Assembly: GCA_905221605.1 (NCBI GenBank)
Contig: CAJNDS010002529.1
Span: 270,160-334,159 of the forward strand
From: Symbiodinium natans
Lineage: Eukaryota; Sar; Dinophyceae; Suessiales; Symbiodiniaceae
Direction of reading: 5' to 3'
Length of the DNA stretch: 64,000 nucleotides
A model generated the notes under the pieces. The model was not told the DNA's origin. It made no database searches and saw only the letters and a program-made list of their open reading frames with translations. A program made the translations under genes and the position numbers. Positions 56,942 through 64,000 of this stretch are shown piece by piece (the stretch's first letter is position 1; each line of letters opens with the position of its first letter).

Positions 56942-59900
56942 CTAGTCAAGACGTCGTTGAAGAGCGTTACAAAGTTCTTCAATATTCACCATATTGCTAT
57001 TATCTATCCGAGCCTTTGATTCTTCACTAATGTATATGGTGCATTGTACGTCCTCTCCTTTGTCGTGAAGCTCTCCTATCTTCGTCTTTCCCCGCATTCG
57101 AGCCAGTTTTCCACGTGCAGCAAGAATTCTCGCTATTCCCTCGGATATGGCGGCATCACTGCGATTGATTAGAACAATCCCAATGCCCGCAGCGATCACT
57201 CTGTCGACCAGTAAAGCTAGGCTATCAGCCGCACTTTGGTCCTTTCTTCCCAGCTTAAGCTCTGCTCCGCGGGCTAGTCGAGACGGCGAGTCAACTCGCT
57301 TTGGTGCTATCACAACTATCCCGTCGCACTCACCGACGATCGCCTCATCGACCTCCAGAATTGGCGAGTGTTTGATATCCCACACCATTTCCCAAATTAT
57401 CCATCTTCCCACTATGGACTTTGCTATCCCAACGTTATCCCTGATGTCATACTCGAGCTGATTTTGGGATACCCCCCGGCACGCGGGCATAGCTAAGATG
57501 GTTCCCGTTGCGTTCCCGAACTCCTCTTCACCGAAATGTGCGGTAGTGTACATATCCCTTAACCACTCTCGTGCTTCATTGATGGCCTTGGTCATCATGT
57601 TGGCAGCCTGATACTCAGTAGGACAATTGACAAACGTGAACATGACTGCCTCGTAGAACTGGTTCAGCCTAGCTATGTCTATTCGTTGTGTTCTAGACAG
57701 GTACCTCATGTTCGGATTCTTGCCCGATACAATCACTCTAACAGCCGCCTCATTGTCCTCTGCCACTATCAAGGGTTCTATACTCTCCTTGATCATCTCC
57801 CATAGTGTCAACCCCGGTATTCCTTGTTTCGTGATGCCATCGTGCAGGGCTACTATCTCAGCTTCAGGGGTACTTTTGGAGCACGACGTTTGCTTCTTAC
57901 AGTAAGCAGCTATAGGAACGAAAGTGTGCGGTCCCTGAAGACAAAGATATACCCCCGACGTAGATCTATGGTCGTTCTTATCGCTGGCCAGATCGGCGTC
58001 GCAGTATAGTACAAGACGGATGTCTCCTATCCTATCCCCGACCCATCCGTAGAGGCTCGTTGTGGTCGTCTCGTTGATGTATGAAATTAGTCTATGCATT
58101 CTCTTGTCACAGAGATGTGTCCAGGTCGTCAGCCTCGACGCCAGAACCTGTACTGGTCGCAGAAGGTCATACCTTCCGACTCTGGCCCCATACAAGATCT
58201 TCATGAGTACCGCAGGGGCGTGCTCTTTCAACACTCCCGGCCCCTCATCCGGCAGCTCGTACTTGGCTATCCCCATAATTTCGTTCACCTTGTCGTCCAC
58301 TGGGTTCTCGTCGAACTCTGGGCGGCTCTCGTCGAGATATGGGGTCTTAGCTTTATCCAGTGGCTTAGGATATGCCGTCGAGCACAACTCTTGATATCTA
58401 TCCACACACTGCTTCATGAAATCGGTAACATCGTATCGAAGAATCCTGATTTCATCTGGACTATCTTCCTGCGCCTCGGCCTTTCCCACGAAGTTAGGCG
58501 GTTCCTTCTTGGGCTCGATGATCTTCGTCCACTCGTGTCTCGGCTCAAACGGCGACCGAAAAGGTATCGCGCTAGCCGTGTGCAAGCATCCCAAGTACCT
58601 GCCCATACTTCGTGGCTCTTCGAGCTTGATTCTCTTCGCCAGCTTCTCCCATCCTATCGCTAAGTTCTCTTTAGGCCCCGCAAGCTTGAAGTCGTCGACG
58701 TAGATCACCAGCATCAGCTTCAGCTCCTTATGGAAGAACACACTAGGCCAATCTGATAGGAATTCGAAGCCGACCTCAGTCACGGCCTTTTCGCAGTGCT
58801 TTTCCCAGAACCCCCCGGCATCCGGATGCCCGTATAAAGCTAGTCTCAGTGGCACCACGGGGTCGTCTATGCCCTCCCATTCATCTGGCCACCTATCCCT
58901 CGGGATCCGTATCCATGTTTTAGGCCCCCCCAACAGCGCCTGCGTGTATGCCGACTCACCGTCCGACATCTCGATGTCGTGTCCTGGCAGCATCCCATAG
59001 GCGTCCGCCATCTTGCCTGCCTCAAGTGTCGCGGGGCATGATGTGATTTCCTGAAAGATGGCCCACTTTCCCTCCTGGTCTTTGACATGACATCCCTCAA
59101 ACACAACTCTCCCCTTATACTTCCTAAGAGGATCGTCTTCAGCAAGCTCCCAGTTCTTTTCCACACAAATGTCGAAGATACGACCTACATGAGCTATTTC
59201 CCCTCTATCCATTGCCTCCCGTTGAACGTCCTTCCACGAACGCACCTCCTCCATTATCCAGACCACTTGATCCATCAGCTTTTTCCATTCCTTATCAAGC
59301 GCTGCCCGAGCCTTGGGGTTGATCGCCCTCTCAGCTTTCGTCACGGGTCTAGCGACAAGTCCGAACACTTCCTCGATGTCTTCCTCTTCGTCCTCTATGA
59401 TTGTGGCCATCAGTGGCTCACATTCTCCTACTGTCTCGTCGATGCTATCACACACTTCATTTTCCGCAACCTCTTCCCAACTATCCTCTTGATCTGCATC
59501 CACCTGTATAGCAGGGACCGCGACTATTCCATCTCCATACTCCTCGTCTTCAGTCTGATAACCCTGCCGGATCAAATTATCAACGGGCGTAGTATGCTTG
59601 TTCATGAAGCATGCGAAGCATAGCGTCATCGACGTGAGGATCAAACTAGGTACCTTTGCTTTTCCCTCCAGCAGTCGTCGACATTCTCGGCATCTGTATG
59701 CCCTATCCGAGACATGCTTGACGCCGATTCGCCGCCTATCCTCATCTCTATTCCTCCCTGCTCTCAGTCCATGACCCGCACTATCCCTGTCTCTTTCCCT
59801 CGCACGGGCCTCTCTTGCCCAGATTGCTTTCTTGCTCTCCCGATGTGCCCTACGATGTCTCACTTCCTTCACGTTCTCAGGCATCATGCACCCGCGCATC

Positions 59901-62900
59901 CTCGGTCGCAGACATACTCCCTTAGCGAACTCCATTCTCATGATTGGCCCCCCTCTTCCTCCAAACGTGATGGGAAAGCTATTCCTATTCTGTATAGCCA
60001 CCAGGATTTCTCGCTCAGGTGATACCTCGTATCCTATGACGTCGCACATAGTTTCCGCCACAAGTTGTCCAAGCGCAGACACTCTCACACTTGTGCCAGG
60101 ATCTTCCGGATATGCTATCCCAGTACGAACCCAGGTGTATCCTATCAACGGAACATGGATGTCGTCCTTTAGTTCAAGGACCAGTGCATTCCTCTCTGCC
60201 TCCCACATGACTATGTCGCATTCGCCCTTCTCCATAGTCTCGAGGTTGATGGTTTCAGCGTGCCCGGCCCTGAAGAATGCCTCATCCACAGGTTCCCGTT
60301 CCTCCTCCAAGTCCGACAGCGTCCATCCTTCTGAATCAAACACATCACTCTGGTCGTCAAATCCGGAGCTTTCCTCTCTATCTTGGTCGTGGCGTCGGTC
60401 TGTGTCGCTGCTCTCCCTCTCCCCGGTCAGCACTACTATCCATCCGTTGCAGTTCATGTCTCCCACCTCGAGCTCTTCTCCAGGGTAAGCTACCGCGGCC
60501 CCTCCGGTGCTATGTCTGGTGCGGCGACTGTTTGGCTTCATCATCATAACCTTGCCTATGTCGTCGCCGTCGACCAGGATCACGCGCAGGTCCTGTATGT
60601 GTCTCGCCCGGGGTCCGAAGACCTCCCCCATTGCCTCTCGGCCTGGATTATTCATAACTATGCATCTTTTCCATCTGGGCTCCTCACGACTGATGTACGG
60701 TGCCCCATCCTCGGCAGCCGCAGCAGCATAGTTCCTCACCAGCGTCTGATCTTCTCTATCCGTAGCATCGTCGACGTGCTCGTCGTCTCCCTCCATGTCT
60801 ATCACCCAATACGAGTTTCCTCCGTTCATTCTTCTCTTGGCTATCTTCAGCAGCTTCTCTAGTGATCCCCCAGTCTCGTCACCTCTAATCGTTCCCTTTT
60901 CCAGCTGTGCCAAGGAGTCCACGTCCAGTGTCACCATACCACTGCTATATCCGAGATATTCTCCCTCGTGTTCTTCACATGCCATCGACACCGAGTCACC
61001 CTCTTCCTCGCCGCAGATGTTTACCACGTCCTCTATCACCTTGATCATTTCGCGTATCGCTTTACGCTCCTGCTCTCGTTGTACGTCCATTTTCGTGTCC
61101 GATATCCTCACCATGTGCGACATTAACTCATGATCCCTTGGCATATGATCGCATGCTAACATGTCCGCCGCGATCGCATTCATCATACATGGTGTGATCA
61201 TTCCTATGTAACACGACGCGTCCACCCCGTCATTCATACCCAGCATGCATCCATCACTCCGTACTATCCACATGTCCCAGGCAAGCGCCATTCTAACAAT
61301 GGTCTCGTCGGCCAATCGACTTTTGCCGCCTATCCAGATGGTCGTAGCCACTATTCCTCTGCTGTTGGCGTCGGTGATAACCTTTTCTATATTACCAAAC
61401 ACTCTATCTCGAGCCTCTCGCGTACTATCTAGACCTTCCTCACGTCTCCAACCGGATGCCTTTCGATCAACTTCTACACTCATGCCCTCGCTAGACGCAT
61501 CGATAGCGATGACCACATCCGTCACGCCCTCTCCTATCACACATCCTTCCCCCGATATCCAAGATACGTTCTCACCTCCGTTATCCCCTATTTCTTCTAT
61601 TCCGACCCCCATGACCTGCACTTTAGGCTGCTCGCCCAACTCCCTCATTATTTCCCCAATGATGTTGTCGGACGGCGTTCGCGCTATTCCAGCTGTGCTG
61701 CACAATTGATTGATGGTTTTCGCAACCTCCTCAGTATCTCCCATCCTGGATGCCGGTGCGGCAGGTTCTGCTGGTTCTCCTCTATCCCTGATTCGTCGGT
61801 CTTCTCCTCCGTCGGGGATGTACCAGAACTCCGTGATGATGTCCCTGGGCACAACGAATCGGTATCTCCCTCTATTGCGCATCATCTCCGCCTGTATGCA
61901 TGAGTCATATTCAATGGATTCTAAGACCTCTCCAGTATTGGCGCTCCGAGTGACCCTCCACCAGAGCTCGAGCCGTCTTTTGTCCCTTCCGCCATAGAAT
62001 CGGTAGGATGTGGCGCGATTGTTTCTTACTGCCCACACTCGGCCACCCTCAGGCATTCCCGATGGAGAATCCCATCGGTACTCCTGCGGTGAGAAGTCCT
62101 GGCCATGGTCGGTGATTTTCTCCCTCCATTCTCGAACTCCAATTTCTGCGGGACGCGGTCCTATTTCCTCTTGCCCTCGAGCGGCAGAGGGAGGCCTCTC
62201 TCCTCTAATGATCCTCTCTTTGTCTCCCTCTATATAGCGCAGTCGCTGTCCCGGACTCATCCTATTCCACTCTGCCGACGAAATGGAGTTGGGTTTGTGA
62301 GATCTCGCGTACGGCCGTTCTATCCTGGGCATGTCCTGTTCGTAGTCTAAACCCACCCCCCGTATACCCGTCGCCTTCTCTCCCCGCGCCCGCTCCTTGG
62401 CTTCATCCTCTATCTCTCCCTCAGGCTCCCCCTTTTCCCAGAACGTAGTGCACCCCGTCCATTTCTTGGTGATCTTCTTCTTGCCCTTCATTCTATCCTC
62501 ATCCAGTACCTCCGATGTACCATCGGCGTACACTATCCACGTTCGCCTCCTTGGACCCAGCTCTCTATCCCCGGGGCCACCTGTACCTTTGACCTCCTCG
62601 CCTGGGGTACACAGCTCCTTTCGGGGTAAGATGTGATGAAGCGTCCACGAATGGTCTATCTCATCATGTTCCCAGAAATCCCCGTTTTGAAGATGCTGAT
62701 CGTCGCACTTAATTTGTCTCATCACATCGGCTCGTACCCTTCTCTCCTCTGCGAAGATTTCCTCCGTCTCCTCTCCTTGCTGCCCCTCTCTCTCCAGTTC
62801 CAATCTGGCCAGGGCATCAGCTCGAGTCGCTGTCATGATTCTCGACTTCCTATCAGCCACAGCTTGCATCGGGAAGTAGTTGGGCATCTCCTCGTCAAGT

Positions 62901-64000
62901 ACTATCCTCTTCACGCGGTGTATCGACGGTACCGTCCATCCGTGATACAGGTGCGCCAGCTCAACCACTATATAGTCTCCGCTCGGAACACCCCCTGGTT
63001 GGAGCGCGTAACCTAGGAACAATCCGGGTGATGTCGGAGTGTCGAACTTTGCCTTGGATGCCATGGCATACGCTTGCTCTTCCTCGGCGTCGTGATCTAC
63101 ATATTCTTCCCCATCCCCACCGTTGTCTGCACACGCTGCCTGGCATAAGCCATCCGCTAATGTCGCAAAGTGCTCATCCAATCTGAAGCCCAGCCTCATC
63201 AACTTCCACTTGTCGTCCACAGATGCCTTTTTACCCGCTGCCAGGGTATATCCCACCGCTATCACTCTATCCTCCGGCGCCAAGGCATCTTCGGTAGCAT
63301 GCCAAACTCTTGGATTGAACTTTAGCCCACTATCAACCTTCCGAGTCCTTCCCCATATCCATTTTCCCGGAAGCACCTCTTTCTTTATCCCGGCGGCGTC
63401 GCCACTCTCATTCTCACACTGTTCCTCTTCTGTCCAGATCATAGCTTCACCCGCCCTCTCGCTTACCGGCACAACAAAGTTGTACGTCTGGCTCTCGTTA
63501 AACTTGTCCTTGTGAGGCCCCATCCTGGTTCCGACAGACACAATCACCGTTGTAAAAGTAGCTTCTGGGAAACATTTTGCTATCAGCTCGCAGCACACCA
63601 TGGCTATCCCCGGATATTCTTTGGCACTATTCGTAATGCCAACCTTTCCTCCGTACGCATACAGCCCCAGGACTATGAACCCTCTACCGGTGGCCATGCT
63701 CCGCGAATTCTTCGCTATTCCTTTTTCTATCGAAGTGAACTTCAGGATGATGTCCTTTGCATGCTGCACATCAAAGTCCTGCGTCATGACCATATCGAGC
63801 GCACGTCTATCGATCTCTCTCAGCTCTTCCTCCCTTTGCGAGCGTTGTTCTTTGGTTTCCTTCGTTTCAGAGGGCAAGGCCATGCTCGAAACATCTTCAT
63901 CAGCTCCGAGAATCTCAAGAGCGTCATTTTCAGGATCCCCCCGTTCGAGCAGGGCCGCGTCCTCTTTGCCAGCTTTTCTAGGCTTTTCGGCAATGGGGAG
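56942..64000 (-). CDS. pol of copy B: uninterrupted dioxygenase-like / RT / RNase H polyprotein (5' partial)
   Basis: Open without stop from the window edge to 56942; 2,313 codons from the first internal ATG (63883), but the frame continues upstream. Numbering from that ATG: residues about 30-215 form a 2OG-Fe(II) dioxygenase-like unit with H124-x-D126, H195 and R206 (HKD at 63506-63514, distal His at 63299-63301). Residues about 285-350 hold the PGLFLGYALQPGG and HRVKRIV motifs typical of the region after integrase in dinoflagellate Copia proteins. Then a charged linker, a CxxC...CxxC cluster, reverse transcriptase (YVDD at 58691-58702), RNase H (CDADLAS near 57985-58005, then STPEAE and AEDNEA), and about 200 further residues of unknown role. 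Known for the class: reverse transcription of element RNA in the cytoplasm or in particles. The role of the dioxygenase-like insert is unknown. Confidence 0.88.
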   Translation of the reverse strand, partial: LPIAEKPRKAGKEDAALLERGDPENDALEILGADEDVSSMALPSETKETKEQRSQREEELREIDRRALDMVMTQDFDVQHAKDIILKFTSIEKGIAKNSRSMATGRGFIVLGLYAYGGKVGITNSAKEYPGIAMVCCELIAKCFPEATFTTVIVSVGTRMGPHKDKFNESQTYNFVVPVSERAGEAMIWTEEEQCENESGDAAGIKKEVLPGKWIWGRTRKVDSGLKFNPRVWHATEDALAPEDRVIAVGYTLAAGKKASVDDKWKLMRLGFRLDEHFATLADGLCQAACADNGGDGEEYVDHDAEEEQAYAMASKAKFDTPTSPGLFLGYALQPGGVPSGDYIVVELAHLYHGWTVPSIHRVKRIVLDEEMPNYFPMQAVADRKSRIMTATRADALARLELEREGQQGEETEEIFAEERRVRADVMRQIKCDDQHLQNGDFWEHDEIDHSWTLHHILPRKELCTPGEEVKGTGGPGDRELGPRRRTWIVYADGTSEVLDEDRMKGKKKITKKWTGCTTFWEKGEPEGEIEDEAKERARGEKATGIRGVGLDYEQDMPRIERPYARSHKPNSISSAEWNRMSPGQRLRYIEGDKERIIRGERPPSAARGQEEIGPRPAEIGVREWREKITDHGQDFSPQEYRWDSPSGMPEGGRVWAVRNNRATSYRFYGGRDKRRLELWWRVTRSANTGEVLESIEYDSCIQAEMMRNRGRYRFVVPRDIITEFWYIPDGGEDRRIRDRGEPAEPAAPASRMGDTEEVAKTINQLCSTAGIARTPSDNIIGEIMRELGEQPKVQVMGVGIEEIGDNGGENVSWISGEGCVIGEGVTDVVIAIDASSEGMSVEVDRKASGWRREEGLDSTREARDRVFGNIEKVITDANSRGIVATTIWIGGKSRLADETIVRMALAWDMWIVRSDGCMLGMNDGVDASCYIGMITPCMMNAIAADMLACDHMPRDHELMSHMVRISDTKMDVQREQERKAIREMIKVIEDVVNICGEEEGDSVSMACEEHEGEYLGYSSGMVTLDVDSLAQLEKGTIRGDETGGSLEKLLKIAKRRMNGGNSYWVIDMEGDDEHVDDATDREDQTLVRNYAAAAAEDGAPYISREEPRWKRCIVMNNPGREAMGEVFGPRARHIQDLRVILVDGDDIGKVMMMKPNSRRTRHSTGGAAVAYPGEELEVGDMNCNGWIVVLTGERESSDTDRRHDQDREESSGFDDQSDVFDSEGWTLSDLEEEREPVDEAFFRAGHAETINLETMEKGECDIVMWEAERNALVLELKDDIHVPLIGYTWVRTGIAYPEDPGTSVRVSALGQLVAETMCDVIGYEVSPEREILVAIQNRNSFPITFGGRGGPIMRMEFAKGVCLRPRMRGCMMPENVKEVRHRRAHRESKKAIWAREARARERDRDSAGHGLRAGRNRDEDRRRIGVKHVSDRAYRCRECRRLLEGKAKVPSLILTSMTLCFACFMNKHTTPVDNLIRQGYQTEDEEYGDGIVAVPAIQVDADQEDSWEEVAENEVCDSIDETVGECEPLMATIIEDEEEDIEEVFGLVARPVTKAERAINPKARAALDKEWKKLMDQVVWIMEEVRSWKDVQREAMDRGEIAHVGRIFDICVEKNWELAEDDPLRKYKGRVVFEGCHVKDQEGKWAIFQEITSCPATLEAGKMADAYGMLPGHDIEMSDGESAYTQALLGGPKTWIRIPRDRWPDEWEGIDDPVVPLRLALYGHPDAGGFWEKHCEKAVTEVGFEFLSDWPSVFFHKELKLMLVIYVDDFKLAGPKENLAIGWEKLAKRIKLEEPRSMGRYLGCLHTASAIPFRSPFEPRHEWTKIIEPKKEPPNFVGKAEAQEDSPDEIRILRYDVTDFMKQCVDRYQELCSTAYPKPLDKAKTPYLDESRPEFDENPVDDKVNEIMGIAKYELPDEGPGVLKEHAPAVLMKILYGARVGRYDLLRPVQVLASRLTTWTHLCDKRMHRLISYINETTTTSLYGWVGDRIGDIRLVLYCDADLASDKNDHRSTSGVYLCLQGPHTFVPIAAYCKKQTSCSKSTPEAEIVALHDGITKQGIPGLTLWEMIKESIEPLIVAEDNEAAVRVIVSGKNPNMRYLSRTQRIDIARLNQFYEAVMFTFVNCPTEYQAANMMTKAINEAREWLRDMYTTAHFGEEEFGNATGTILAMPACRGVSQNQLEYDIRDNVGIAKSIVGRWIIWEMVWDIKHSPILEVDEAIVGECDGIVVIAPKRVDSPSRLARGAELKLGRKDQSAADSLALLVDRVIAAGIGIVLINRSDAAISEGIARILAARGKLARMRGKTKIGELHDKGEDVQCTIYISEESKARIDNSNMVNIEELCNALQRRLD

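Larger units (their letters stand above)
49381..64000 (-). mobile_element. Copia-type retroelement, copy B (open at window edge and at gap)
   Basis: It repeats copy A base for base with rare substitutions and different small indels. The offset is 14,846-14,850 nt. Head-to-tail order on the same strand suggests a tandem array, nested insertion by LTR recombination, or false duplication of two haplotypes placed in series across the gap. The 5' end lies beyond 64000. Confidence 0.88.

Noticed and set aside
28177-63515. Many plus-strand open frames of 60-384 codons opposite the retroelement ORFs
   Set aside because: They mirror the long minus-strand frames in GC-rich coding DNA, recur identically in both copies and show no recognisable domain.
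1-64000. tRNA, rRNA, spliced-leader RNA genes and CRISPR arrays
   Set aside because: No matching conserved core was seen by eye; spliced-leader-like TTGGCTCAAG was not found. A covariance-model search could not be run.

Overview
The window looks like dinoflagellate nuclear DNA. Four things point that way: a ubiquitin-like plus ankyrin-repeat gene of a type common in Symbiodiniaceae-like genomes; introns with GA and GC donors as well as GT, all ending AG|G; hundreds of TTTAGGG (Arabidopsis-type) telomere units scattered internally in both orientations; and Copia-type retroelements with a dioxygenase-like insert. A chromerid or another alveolate is a weaker alternative. No bacterial gene, tRNA, rRNA or CRISPR array was seen.

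Layout. About 1-26,656 is a patchwork of short unique blocks separated by TTTAGGG/CCCTAAA arrays, G/C homopolymers and small inverted-repeat elements (MITE- or introner-like). One gene there can be rebuilt confidently. It lies on the minus strand from about 13,062 (perhaps 13,349) down to 7,577 and encodes a membrane-segment/ubiquitin-like/ankyrin protein of about 606 residues in at least 11 exons. All exons join in frame. Every intron carries telomere-like repeats, and nearly all begin with a 2-4 nt direct repeat of the first bases of the next exon, followed by CCTTGG-like ... CCAAG-like ends. This is the signature of intron creation by transposable introner elements. Other possible exons in the region are listed with low confidence.

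About 26,700-64,000 has no telomere arrays. It holds two nearly identical head-to-tail copies (A and B) of a very large Copia-type retroelement on the minus strand, separated by 100 N. Reading 5' to 3' on the minus strand, each copy has a pol ORF (end of the integrase region, inserted 2OG-Fe(II) dioxygenase-like domain, zinc cluster, reverse transcriptase with YVDD, RNase H, extra C-terminal domain). After 78 nt comes a second ORF of roughly 4,595 codons in the env-like position. That ORF has an HGT motif resembling ADP-ribosyltransferases, two Cys-rich clusters and a long coiled coil. Copies A and B carry different frameshifts, so neither is intact as assembled. The gag/protease/integrase 5' part and the 5' LTR are not in the window.

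How they relate: the left compartment appears shaped by introner or MITE insertion and telomere-repeat capture, the right one by recent amplification of a giant retroelement. The retroelement block abuts half of one inverted-repeat element at about 26,657-26,705, so it may have inserted into it.
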